64,000 nt of DNA from Rhipidocladum racemiflorum. Lineage: Eukaryota > Streptophyta > Magnoliopsida > Poales > Poaceae. Each line of letters starts with the position of its first letter. The stretch's first letter is position 1. Location: positions 8,571,001 through 8,635,000 of the forward strand of contig CM070585.1 in NCBI GenBank assembly GCA_036346355.1. Reading direction: 5' to 3'. The notes below the pieces were generated by a model that saw only the letters and a program-made list of their open reading frames with translations, did no database searches and was not told where the DNA came from. Positions 34,236 through 45,900 of this stretch are shown here, piece by piece. A program made the translations under genes and the position numbers.

Positions 34236-37200
34236 TGTGAGACCCCGGATCAGCTATCCAGAATCTCCTGTGTATTTCCGTACTAGTCCCAGATCAGTAG
34301 CTAGTACACACAGTCACCGTGATACTTCATTGCCGAACAAAACGAAACTTGTAATATAAATATTCAAGTATGGGCCACATGGCCCCTTATTACAATACTC
34401 GGTCCAACGACCGGACACACAAAACAGCGGAAACGAAAGCAAAACGAAACGAGCGAACGCCACAAAGCCACAGGCGACGACTAGGAACGCAAGTAGTCCT
34501 CATGGCAATCCTCCTCGAAGACCTCCTCCTCTTCCTCGGCATCTTGATAAATTTCTGATGATTACAATGTTGGTGTAGCACATGAGTACAAAAGTACTCA
34601 GCAAGTCGGGAAATTATGATCATGAGGGGCTTTCAAATGGAAGCTTAACAGGGTTTATTTGCATAAAGCCACATTTGATTAAATCATACTTAAATAAGTA
34701 ATTTCACAAAGCATCTTTTACAATTCTTTTTAATAACTGAATTATTGAATAAGCTAGTGAGGTTCTAACCACCAGCACTAACATAAAGGCTCTATCCGCC
34801 AAAGGTAAAACAGGTTCTATCCACCTGGGTTGGCTCTTTCCGCCAAGCAACATTCGAGAGTTCTAACCACTCCCGAACCCCAAAACAAAACACTTTTCGG
34901 TTTTAAAAAACAAAACCAAAGTCTACCAATATGAAAGCATTTCTTGCTTTGGCTTTGACCGTAGGCACGGCTATTCGAATAGTTTTACTCTGCAGAGGTG
35001 TACAACTTTACCCACAAGACATGATATTCCCTTAGTGCCATGTACAATTAACACACTTCCTTAGGTGTGCCGGCAGGGATATCATGACAAGGCAGTTACA
35101 ATGTATCTACCTAACTAGACCCACCCGCTGAGGTTTCACCGCTGTTAGGGTTCCCTCCACCCAGTACAGAAGCCCCCTCTTGCGCCGTGTGAGAAAAACA
35201 ACAGTGCCTCCGTCCGGCATTCACATTCAACCAAGTGGTGAGTCTAAGCTAGGCTTCTACAAATTAGTTGGCCAGGTCGTACCATTATAGACATGTGGTA
35301 GTACGGTTATGCTTAAAATGGCAATCATAAGCGTCGGTCCTTATATGACTTGGGGCGGTACTTGCACAAAAGGATCAAGGCTTGATCCGCTTCCACCCGA
35401 CATTCCATGCCGCCCAAGTCAAAATCATTTTCCTTTTCTTTTTATTTTAGCAAAACAGGACCAAAACCATAATAATAACTTTCAAATCACCTTTAATATC
35501 ATTCTTTTTGAATAATCCCACCCCTGGGTTGTTTTCATCGGAAAAGATCCTAAGCAATTCTACCGTACTACATAGCAACGGATACCATATAAGCCTAAGC
35601 ATGGTATAAACAAGGTTCTAGGGTTACAATGGATATGATTAACAATGTCAAGGTGGAATCAACAAGTTCGGAATAACTAACACTTATATTTGACATATTT
35701 CATTAAACATAGCCATGCAACTTTATAAACAATTTAAAACATTTTGTAAACATAGGAGCAAAGTGCATCAAGGAGACTTGCCTTCTTCGGCGGTGGGAGT
35801 GTCGAACTCGAGAAGTCCGGCGGCGGAATCGGCGGTCGCGGCGGGATCGTCGACTACACGCAAAACGAGGCAATAAATAAATAACAGAAAATAAATGAAA
35901 TCCAAAAATTATAAAATTAGTACTGGCAGGAAGGTATTGATTTATGATGAATTTAGAAATTTGAATGAGATCATTCGGAGTTCGGACGGAAAAGATATGA
36001 GCCACCGAAGTTTGGAAAATCCGGAAAATGCGAAAATGAGGAATATTCCTTGGCATCTCATTTTTGGCTGATTTTCCATCTCCTTCTCTCTATGGCAGGT
36101 GGGCCAGGGCTGTCATAGACTCTTGTCTTCATCCTCAAGCTCTGCCATGGCAAGAACAGGGGAGGATGGCCTCTGCCATGGCACACGGCGAGGCGGCTGA
36201 GCCGCCACGGCAGCTGGCAGAACTGGCGGCGGGCAGACGGCGAAGCGGTGGCGGCTCGGCAGGGCTTCGCCATGGCAACGCAGCGCCGCTGCGGACGCAC
36301 GGGCGCGCCACAAGACAAAGACGGGCGGCGCCGCAAGACGGGCAGCTGCGTCGGCGGCCGGCGGCAGGCGTGGCAGCGCCGCGTGGCAGCGCAACAGCAG
36401 GCGCTGGTGACGCTGAAGCTGCCGCAGCGAAGCTGCCACGGCAGTGGGCGGCGCGGCGGAAGCGGCGACAAAGCGGCGGCGGGCCTGCCGCCGCAGAACT
36501 GGTGGCGCGGCTGGTTAGCGCAGCGCCAGCAGGGCGGCGAGGCGGCGGTACCACGGCAGTGGCGGCGGCGCCCATGGCGACAGCGCGGCGCCGCGGCCAT
36601 GGCGGTGGCGGCGAGCTTGGCACTCCGGCAGCCGGTGGTCGCGAGCGGTGGGGCCGAGAGGCAAAGGAAGAATATGGATTCTGGAGAAAGGACGCCGCCA
36701 CGGAGGTTTAGGAACCGGCGGTGCGCGATTTGAGGAAGAAACGGAGGATTTATTGCCATTTATGACGATTTCGGATTTTGATTAACGACGCCGTTTCCGA
36801 CGTGATTTAGGGTTCATCAATCCCATGAATGGAAAGAGGAGGCCGTCGTGATTCCAACGGATCCGGCCGTTCGCGATTTGGAGCACTTATGAGGGAGTTA
36901 CAAGTATTTGGATGTGGAAAGATGAGTTTGGAAGGTTATGTTCTTCCTCCCAGGCAAACACACGAGCAAGCCAAAGGTTGAAGAAAGGCCATGTAGCACT
37001 GCCACGTGGCGGCTCGTGGTTGGTTGACTTATACGCGAAAGTTCCGCCCTAGAGAAAAATTAGGAAAAATGGTCTAAAATTTCCGGAAAAATTCGTAAAG
37101 CCATTTTGGAATATTTGGGACGCAATGGAATTGGTTTGGTTGAATTTGGATGATTTTTGTGGAATTGGATATTCGGGCGCGGATCGCAGGCATTAAACAA

Positions 37201-37505
37201 AAGCCGCGCGAGATAAAATAGGAACGAATGCCCAAAAATCCGGGGAATGATTCCTAAAATCATTTCGGAATATTTAGAACATTTTAGAAGTGGTTTGGAG
37301 ATTTTTGGAGCATTTTTGGACTCGGGTGAATTTTCGGGTACCGGTGGTACTGGAAAATCCGATTTTTCGCCCGGGAGGGAATTAATTCCCGATTTCGAAG
37401 GGGAAAGGATGCCAGGTTATTATAAACACCACTGAAACTCCAAATTTTGAATTTAGTTTATTTAAATTAGGTTTTTCTCCAGAAAGCCAAAATGAGGATG
37501 TTACA
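34236..37505 (-). mobile_element. Element B LTR, 5' copy (3270 bp)
   Basis: Same ends as the left LTR and followed by target duplication ATTGA (37506-37510). Outside the GC-rich core (about 36140-36657) it is nearly identical to the left LTR, so B is a fairly recent insertion. It lacks about 390 bases present in the left LTR (27113-27503) and in the duplicate fragment (about 14724-15108); the join is near 36657 at GAGAGGCAAAGGA. The hairpin is at 34584-34599. Confidence 0.9.
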
Positions 37506-38781
37506 ATTGATTTTGACAGAAGCTCACTCATCTCAACTCACCATACACCCAGGCAGTACAAAGATGTACAATGATTTAAAAGGTGAATATTGGTGGAAAG
37601 GCATGAAGAAAGAGATAGCCGAGCACGTACTGTGTTGTGACGTGTGCCGAGAAGTTAAGATTGAACATCAGAAGACCGCTGGAATGTTACAACCTCTACC
37701 GGTCCATGAATGGAAGTGGGATGAAATCGGAATGGATTTTATTACAGGACTACCCAAAGCACAGCAAGGATTTGATTCCATATGGGTAATAATTGACAGA
37801 CTGACTAAAGTAGCACATTTCATACCTGTCAAGCAGACCTATGGCAAGGATAAGCTAGCAGAGCTATACCTGACACAGATAGTCAGATTGCATGGGATTC
37901 CCAAAAAGATTGTGTCAGACCGAGGAGCCCAATTCACCTCAAAATTCTGGAAGAGTCTACATGAAGCCATGGGGACAGACCTGAACTTCAGTACAGCATA
38001 TCACCCACAGACAGATGGACAGACAGAAAGGGTCAACCAAATACTGGAAGATATGTTGAGAGCCTGTGCCCTGACATACGGAGCATCTTGGGTCACTTGT
38101 TTACCATTTGCAGAGTTTTCTTACAATAACAGTTATCAGGCCAGTTTACAAATGGCACCATTTGAGGCACTTTACGGAAGAAAGTGCAGAACCCCTTTGA
38201 ATTGGACTGAAGTGGGAGAAAATCAATTATTAGGGCCACAGATTGTGCAGGATGCAGAAGCCCATGTCAGGATCATCAGAGAAAACTTGAAGATAGCACA
38301 AGGACGACAGAAGAACTATGCAGACACCAGGCGGAAGGATATCAGTTACCAAGTTGGAGATTTTGTCTATCTGAAAGTAACTCCATTCAAGCCCGTGCAT
38401 AGATTTCAGATCAAAGGAAAATTGGCACCAAGATATGTTGGGCCATACAAGATCATAAGCCGAATTGGAGAAGTAGCCTACAAACTACAGTTGAGTCCTG
38501 AACTGTCACGAGTACACAATGTTTTCCATGTGTCACAATTAAGGAAGTGTCTTCGACAACCCACAGAGCAAATACCGTTAGAAGAGATTGACCTACAGAA
38601 TGATCTGACATATACCGAGGAACCAGTCAGGATTATTGAGACAGTTGAAAGGAAACTTCGAAATAAAGATGTCAGAGTATGCCGAGTATTGTGGAAGAAT
38701 CACACGCTTACAGAAACCACGTGGGAAAAGGAATCGGAATTGCAGCAGAATTTTCCCAACCACTTTCCCCAGGCGGAATGA
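37506..38781 (+). CDS. Element A pol 3' part: integrase and chromodomain
   Basis: Continuation of the element A pol frame after element B. Integrase zinc site CDVCREVKIEHQK is followed by the catalytic core (GMDFITGLP, VSDRGAQFTSKF, QTDGQTERVNQILEDML; Asp, Asp and Glu all present) and by the C-terminal fold (GDFVYLKVTPFK, GKLAPRYVGPYKI). A chromodomain (VLWKNHTLTETTWEKE) ends the protein at FPQAE; such domains direct Tekay-type integration into heterochromatin. This half is free of lesions, in contrast to its duplicate at 15941-17216. Confidence 0.92.
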
Positions 38782-38817
38782 ATCTCGGGGACGAGATTTA
38801 TTTTAAGGGAGGTAGGT

Positions 38818-41800
38818 TGAAATACCCCAAAAATTTGCAAAACAAGTTTAAATTATACTCTATTTGCGTTTTCTAATTTTTTTTCGATTTTTTTGGATTT
38901 TATTTGAATTTATTTGATCAAATTACGAGTTTTTGCCGTATTTGGAAAGTTTCGGCGCAAATGCGCTTTCCTTTCTCGGCTTTTACGCCTCCTCCTCGCT
39001 TCGCCGCTTCGCTGCCGCCACGCGCCTCGCCACGCCAAGACGTTGTCGCTTCCGCCAGCCGCTTCGCGCCCAAGGCGCTCGCGATCAGCATTTCTCACCG
39101 CGCTCTGCCATGGCAGAGCAGAGCTCGCCCGTGACCCTGCTCCGCCGCCCTAGCCCGTAGGGCTCTCCGCCTCTCGCCGCCTACCGCCGCTGCTCACGCT
39201 GCGCCGCCCCGAGCCCCACGCTGCCCCGTCCCATCGCCGCGCCACCAGTCTCCGCCGCAATCATGCCGGCCGAAGACCTCGCGCCTCCCTCTCGGCTATT
39301 TAAGCCCCGCCGGCCCCGATTTTTGTGCTCACCGTGCTCGCCACTCACCTCCTCTCTCGATTTCCTTTTCTCACTCGTCTTCCCAAGCCCTCCAGCCGCC
39401 GGTACACGGTCATCTCCTCCGTCTCCGGCCGACCTCCGTTGCTAGCCGGCTCCGTCGCCGCTCGGCCTTCATCGAGCTGTGCCCCAGCACCGGTGTGACC
39501 TCCTCCCCCTTTTCCCCTTCGCCCCGTGCGCCTCTGCGCCCCAAATCGCGAAAACCCCTTTCTTCTCCCTGGCCCCTGGCTTGCTCCACCTCAGCCGCCC
39601 ATCTCCTCCTGGCCCACCCTTCCCCACACGCTAAGGGGGACCTACACGCCAGCCTCACCCTCTCTCACTCTCTGCGTCCCTGGCCCCACCTGCTAGCCCT
39701 CGTTTCCCCCTCTCTCCGTGCCCTGGCCCACACGTAAGCCTCCCCTCCCACGCCTGCGCTGGGCCTGACGTCAGTACACCCCGGCCACGAGTGTGGGCCG
39801 GCCCGTTGGCCTTCGCCCACGCGCGCAAAGCCTTGGGCCGAAACCGTTTCAGTGCGGCCCACTGGAACAGTAGCCCTTTTTCTTTTCTTTTTTCCCCGAT
39901 TTTAATTTCCAAATTCCTTTTTAATTCGTTTAAATACCCAAAAATATCCAAAAATTCCACGAAACCCAAAAATAGCCCCAAATATACTTTTCCGAACCGT
40001 TTCGAGCCACTGAGTCCAAAAATGACCTCCGTTTCACCAAACCAAGTTTCCAAAATTCCGAAAACACCCCTCCGACCCATTTCCGGCTATTTCCTCTCCC
40101 GATTTTTCTCTTTTCTTTTCTCTTCTTTCTTTTTGTGTTATTTATTGTTTATCTTATGGTGTTTGTTTACGCTAGAGCCGACGATCGAGCAGTACCAACT
40201 CTCGGAGCCGACACAGGAGCAGGAGCAGTACTTGGAATCGGAACCGGACCAGCGTGACGCCGAGTACGACTACACCAACACTGAACTAGGGAACCCCTCC
40301 GCCTCGCAAGGCAAGCCATACTCCATTGATCATGTTGAACCTAATGTTTCCTAGAATAGTTCATAATTATTTTCTACCGCGTTATTTCCGAACTATATGT
40401 TGAAATATTGCAAAGTGGTATGTTTGAATGACAAGATAGTTAGTTAATGCCAAAAAGGCTCATGGAACTTCCTTGACAAATATTAAATCCGAATAATCCT
40501 TTGTAACCCTAGAACATCACTATTGTCATTATTTGGCTAGATATTCTATTATAGTTAATTAGACCATTTTAAAGGAATCATGAAATGTCGATGTACTTAG
40601 ATGTGGAATGTTTGTGAAATGTTGCGGTCCGGGGGACAGTATTGGGCTAACTACCGGATGGGTGTTAGTCTGATCCCCGGCCGAGGACTGATACCAAGGT
40701 ATGGATGGATGATGGTACTGCGGATACCAGGGGATGTGGAATGTAATGGTTTGGTCTATGACAAAGTAAGGACTCACAACCTTGGGCAAAAGTAAATAAC
40801 TTAAGAAACCGTTCAACCACAGGTTGGGCCGGTCAACTTCGTTGGCTTGACTCAACGTAGCTCGGTACATTGTACTTTCCCCGGAATACCTATAGGAGCA
40901 GGGTTACCTTCCTGGTATGGGAGATGGTCCGCAGTTATGGGGGTGGAACGAAAGTGTGCACGAGGAAACTGTGGCATTTCGGGTTCACAACGGTAGGTGT
41001 CCACAGTAAACGGGATCGCGAACTTCACTCTGGCCAGTGGGGACCCCGGGTTAATGTGGACCGAAACTCTACCGGATAGGGGCTAAAGGGGAAAGATCCA
41101 ACGGTGCTATGATAACCTCGATCCGGCCGCATGCATAAAAGTTGCATGTTAATCGCGTGGCATAACGATCGTGGAATCTTGTGGGTAAAGCTGAACACCT
41201 CTGCAGAGTGTATTAAATGGTATTCGAATACGCCGTGCTTCCGGTAAATGAAGCTGAGTTAAAATGGGGTGAATCCCGAACCTAAGCTCAAGTAGTTTTT
41301 GGATTAACAAGTGTTGGAAATGGATAACTTTGGAACCCCCCCCCCCCTTATTCATATTATTATTATGATTTGTGTTTTAAATGAAATGCCAAATATTATG
41401 AAAACTTGCATACACAAATGAGACATATGGCTATCTCTTGTTATCCCTTGCATGTGATAATCAGGATTCACTGTGTGGCTTGTTGAGTACGTTGTAGTAC
41501 TCACCCTTGCTTAATTAACCCATTTTAGAGTATCAAGATGTTGGTGACTTCCAAGAGATCGTAGATGGCGACACAGTGTGGTTCTAGTCTCAGTCTTCGC
41601 TCGACTCGCCTGTGGATTTTGCTTTTGCGCTGTTTATCTTTTGTGATGTAATATATAACTTGAAGCTCGCCGCTTCCTTTGAAAACACTGGCCGTTAGGC
41701 CTTATGTGATGTAAAAACAGTGGTATTATTCTTTTACGGTAATGTACAACTTGGTTTCTGATGACTAATCTTCCTGGGTAGTCATTTCGGAATTTAAACG

Positions 41801-41826
41801 CACCCCTGAAAAGGCGGTCCGTCACA
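38818..41826 (+). mobile_element. Element A LTR, 3' copy (3009 bp)
   Basis: Follows the purine tract AAGGGAGGTAGG (about 38805-38816). Begins TGAAATACCCC and ends GTCCGTCACA. The TATTTAAG promoter-like site is near 39297, the conserved module at 41177-41209, the hairpin at 41485-41502. It contains an extra GC-rich block (about 39150-39240) absent from the left copy. ATGTG follows; no left-hand match can be found because the left end of the original element A is not preserved. Confidence 0.88.
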
Positions 41827-42460
41827 ATGTGGGTCACAACAAAACTTTAATAGGCGTGGTCACAACAAAGACGAGAAGACGTGACACCAGATTGATTGGA
41901 GCTTAACTGAGCGTGGAGGCAGAGCCGAGGATATGAATCAGGCTGTGATCCCACCAATATCGACTCAACATGCTAGGTTAATATGATATTTGTTGCTATA
42001 GCAAAGCACGGGCATACACTATTTTTATATGTATGTTATACGATACATTGGTTTGTCCAAAATACAAGCTTATTTTTGAAAGGTTGGAGTACTGAATAAG
42101 TTTATTTTTCAAGACCAAAATGCATTCCTGGCGTGCGTTCTTATCATCATCGTTCTGAACAATTTTATTCGCTTCGTTGTGTTTTACTTGAAAATTGTAC
42201 ATAGCGTTGTTCGTGACAAACCATCGGATCTTACAAACCAACTGTCTACATAAATGTGAGTGCAACGAGGCATGCATTCTCCAGCATTTTATCATCAACA
42301 AAACACACAGCTTCCATTATCTAGTAGCTCTTCCATTATCTAGCACCTCCTTCCAAGTTGAAAAGAGAGCGGTAGTACAAAGTTTATTGCGAAATCTACA
42401 AATTGAAACAAACATATTTCGCATTTTCGCGTACAAACTAAGTAGCTTAGGCGCCTCTAG
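41827..42460. other. Spacer between the retrotransposon nest and the amylase gene, with amylase 3' UTR
   Basis: No coding similarity. On the minus strand AATAAA at 42383-42388, about 73 bases after the amylase stop, is the likely poly(A) signal of the gene. Confidence 0.55.
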
Positions 42461-44351
42461 CTAGCGCCGTCCAGCCGGGACTCTAAGGCCGCTCTTCTCC
42501 CAGACGCAGTAGTTATTGCCGTTCGCCACCACGTGGAAGTCCGACGGGATCACGTTGCCACCGTCGTACCTCGGACCAATCTTGGTGATAACTTTCTCGT
42601 CGATCATCGCCACGTACATGTCGCTCTCGGCCGCCAGGATGCGCAGCTTGCTCCCGGCGTTGATCCCGTTGCGCTTCCTCACCGCCGCCAGCGCGTTGAT
42701 CTCTTGCTTCAGGTTCCAGTCAAACACGTGATCGTAAAACTACACAACAGAAAACAAATTCATATGCTATATATACATCATGCATCAAAGAAGCATCTGT
42801 AAGTGTAAGAAGCTAGGGACTTACGATGCATGGAAGGCCTGGGTGGGTGAGGATGTAGGCGTAGCCTTGCATGACCTTGTCGGCCGGGAATGGCCACATC
42901 TTCTGCGTAGACCCCGTGTCGTGGTTGTCGACGAACGTGACGGCCTTCTCGGGTAGCCAGCCGATCATCCCCGGCGCCTTGCCGTCCTTGTCCCGCATCC
43001 GCCACAATTCGCCCTGCACCGCCGACTGCAGGATGCCCTTCGTCGTGAAGTCGAACGCCGTCGCAGGACCGCCTACCTCCTTCACCCAGTTCACCAGCTC
43101 CTGCCGCTCGCCGTCCTGGTTGGCGGCCGGCTTACCGTCCCCGTCGTAGCTCAAAGAGCTCCATATCTCCGCGATGACGACGCTCGGCTTCGTGTTCTGG
43201 ACATATATCTTGGCGATGGCCCCCGAGTAGCCCTTGGCGAAGTCTAGGCGCCAGCCGTCGAAGCCGAGGTCACTCTTGAGCCAGTTGAGCCAGTCAGAGA
43301 GCTCCCGCTGGACGCGCGGGTTGAGGTGGTCGATGTCTGGGGCGGCGGCGAAGTCGGCGCCAGTGTCGCGGTGTCCCGTGCCGTCGGAGTACTTGGTGTC
43401 GTCGCTGCAGATCATGCCGGGGCCCCAGTCCAGGCGGCCGTCAGGCCCGCCACCCTTAAAGATGCAGTAGACGCCGCGGCTGTCCTTGTCGTCGGCGCAG
43501 CGGTGGTTGATAACGATGTCCGCGACGCACTGGATGCCCCTGGCATGGAACGCGGCGATGATCGACTTGAGCTCCGCCTTGGTGCCGTACTTGGACGCGT
43601 CCACGTCGTAGAGCCGGCCCGGCATGTAGCCTGCACGGAAAGAAACACATGTTGCAGGTTCAGATACAGTTCAGCAACGACTACCAACGCGCGGAATCCG
43701 AAAAAGAGTAGCACATGCATGGTTAGAGTTCAGAAATACTAACGCACAACAGTAGCAGTTAACAAGAGAAGGGTTTGCCTTGAGGTGAAACAGAGTGCGA
43801 AGGTGGGGGGAGCCAGACGTGTGTGACCCCGGCGCTGGCGATGTCGCCCACCTGGCCCTTGAGCATGTTGTACCAGCCGCCCTGCTTCTTCCACGAGTCC
43901 CAGTTGAACCCCTGCGCGCGTGCACAAAACCAACCAAACGAAAGATAACACGGCTAATTAGCACTACGTACGTATTAACTTTCTAGCTGTGAATTTTACA
44001 TGTGAACCCGTGCGTGCATGTTTAATTTGCGGGCAGAACGTAGCTACTCCATCCGCCCAGCTTTACAAGGTGTATTTTTAGACGTAGATTAAAAAAAATA
44101 TTAAAAGTAATTATATTACCTTTCATTATTATTACTAAACACTACATTTAATGTATGCACATAGAGAATATAAAGTAAAAATAAACACTTATTAGGAATA
44201 TAAAGAAATATCATACTAATTTTTTATTGGAATATGAAGTACTAACAAGCACCTGGAAGAGGATCTGTGTCTCTGCATGCACGTCGGAGGAGAGCCAGAG
44301 CAGCGCTGCGACGAGCCCACACAGGGCGGCGAGTTGCTTCCCCATGGCCAT
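42461..44351 (-). CDS. Alpha-amylase, GH13, secreted (AMY3-like), four exons
   Basis: Exons on the minus strand: 44351-44253, 43911-43779, 43630-42825, 42739-42461; together 438 residues, the usual size for cereal alpha-amylase. It hydrolyses internal alpha-1,4 bonds of starch after secretion. MAMGKQLAALCGLVAALLWL with SSDVHA is a signal peptide. All four GH13 regions are present: CVADIVINHRCAD; GWRLDFAKGYS with the nucleophile Asp (about residue 207); VIAEIWSS with the acid/base Glu (about 232); FVDNHDTGS with the third Asp (about 315). The last exon is the C-terminal sheet domain, ending LRVPAGRR. Intron 2 uses a GC donor. No lesion is seen. It is tandem with, and on the same strand as, the pseudogene at 11020-13865. 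AMY3 assignment is by resemblance from memory. Confidence 0.93.
44047..44230. mobile_element. Possible Stowaway remnant in amylase intron 1
   Basis: CTACTCCATCCGCCC at about 44045 resembles a decayed Stowaway terminus (CTCCCTCCGTCCC), followed by AT-rich sequence. The other end is not recognisable. Confidence 0.25.
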
Positions 44352-44499
44352 AACTCGCTGTGCTGTTCCTACGTGCGTACACTTGTACGCCTCTTTCCGT
44401 AGGAGCACCACTACTGGTCGCGGCGTACTTTGCTGGTCAGCTCACTTGGACGATACGAACGACTTTGCTGTGTGGAGCAGCCACGTCTCCGGGCCAGTG

Positions 44500-44614
44500 T
44501 ATTTATAGAAAGACGGCCGGGATGCTCCCGTCGTCGTCGCGTGTGTTCTGGATGGGCCGCAATGGAGTGGATAAGGCATGCAGGCAGGCAGTACCGTCTT
44601 CCGCAGCGAAAAGG
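44500..44614 (-). promoter_or_regulatory. Amylase promoter: TATA box, TATCCAC box, pyrimidine box
   Basis: Minus strand: CTATAAATA (44500-44508) about 150 bases before the ATG is the TATA box. TATCCAC (44567-44573) lies about 60 bases further upstream and CCTTTT (44609-44614) beyond it. In cereal alpha-amylases the TATCCA element binds MYBS factors for sugar-starvation and gibberellin response, and the pyrimidine box cooperates with it. I see no TAACAAA gibberellin box nearby, which favours sugar regulation. The motif order is seen; the response is inferred. Confidence 0.65.
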
Positions 44615-44807
44615 CTAGCGCTGCATGCCGGCCCGGCCGGCTAGCTAGGGCGCCGAGACCACAGTCTTCACCGTCTACGTAGGAGTAGCTAGCTAGCTGC
44701 CTGTGCATATTGAGATATAATTTGACTTTTAGTTTTACTTGTGGAGGTATAATTGGATTTTTAATTTTGGTAGATAAATTTCGAAATTACTCTTGAGGGG
44801 TTTTGGA

Positions 44808-45013
44808 CAGAGGCGGAACCAGCCCGTCACCATGCCTCGGGCCGAGCCAACTCTCCACGTAGCCACCATCTCTTCACCGGGCCAGCCCCATCAGCTCTCC
44901 GCTGGGCCAACTCTCCACTGGGCCAACTCTCCACCAGGCCAGCTCTTCCACAATCCAAGGATCCCAGGCCTCGAGCCCAAGCCCGGGTGGCCCGAGGCTT
45001 GGATCCGCCCCTG
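44808..45013. mobile_element. Non-autonomous hAT-like element (206 bp)
   Basis: Ends CAGAGGCGGAACCAG and CTTGGATCCGCCCCTG form imperfect inverted repeats of the hAT type. Flanks GTTTTGGA (44800-44807) and GTTTTCGA (45014-45021) match in 7 of 8 bases, the size expected for hAT. No ORF of note. Confidence 0.75.
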
Positions 45014-45021
45014 GTTTTCGA

Positions 45022-45675
45022 TATAAATATAGCAAATCATTATACAAGAAAATCAATGTACAATCAATAATGAGAAAAAAGAGTTGAAATCCTATGTATG
45101 ATGTGTTCATCTATTCCGTGATTGTTGTTTTTGTATTCTCCGTGTTCTTCATTGTTTTGGAATTGATCTGTGATGATCAATTTATTATTCAACATGTTAT
45201 CAGTACGAGTCTCTCCAAGGCCTAACGGTATGTCGTCGGATTTCCTATTTTCAATCTCTATGCTATTAGGTTAATCTAGTATATTAATTTTTACTCCCTA
45301 GATCCTAGATGATTTTCTTGCTAATTAGGGTACTAGATTGATTTACTATACATGGAATTACAGTGCATGCGCACTCACTGCTGCGTGCGCACACCAACCG
45401 AACCATGAACGAGCATGTTACTTTGTGCAGCACGCAAGTCGGTCGAACCGCGCGCTAACCCGTCGTTCCGCATCGCACGCTCCCGCCACTGTGTTGCGCG
45501 CCCTGTTGTTCTGCGCCGCATGCCCCTAAAGAGCGCCAACCACCACACGAGCAGGCTCAACGCGCATCGCGCTCCTAACAAGGCGGCGACGCTGGGTCAA
45601 CGCTACTCTTGATGAGCTCTATAAAAGAACCCTATATAAAATAATAGATGAAACCCTCTATAAAAGAACCCTATA
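45022..45675. other. Possible copia leader remnant; no gene seen
   Basis: At about 45196 CATGTTATCAGTACGAG resembles the tRNA-Met-internal primer site of some Ty1/copia elements, so 45022-45330 may be a decayed LTR end and leader. From 45600 an 18-bp phrase (TATAAAAGAACCCTATAT) occurs twice. No domain is recognisable. Confidence 0.3.
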
Positions 45676-45900
45676 TAAGTGTTTTTTTCACATCTTTGCG
45701 AAGTTTTTCTACAATCCCACCAAGTATCCTTGGTCGAGAGATGTGGTTACTTGGAGGCCATTTTGTCTTGGAGTTTAAAATAAACACTACCACTAGTATC
45801 TTTTGTTTTGTTGTTTCTGGTATATTGGTAAAAGAAATAAAAATCCGAAGTGGAGGAGGAATACCAAGAAAAGCTTCGCAAAGATGTGAAAAAACACTTA
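45676..45900. repeat. Foldback element with about 35-bp inverted repeats
   Basis: TAAGTGTTTTTTTCACATC...GCGAAG from 45676 is repeated inverted as CTTCGCAAAGATGTG...CACTTA ending at 45900. The middle is unrelated. No clear target duplication, so the superfamily is open; a Mutator-type miniature element is possible. Confidence 0.6.
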
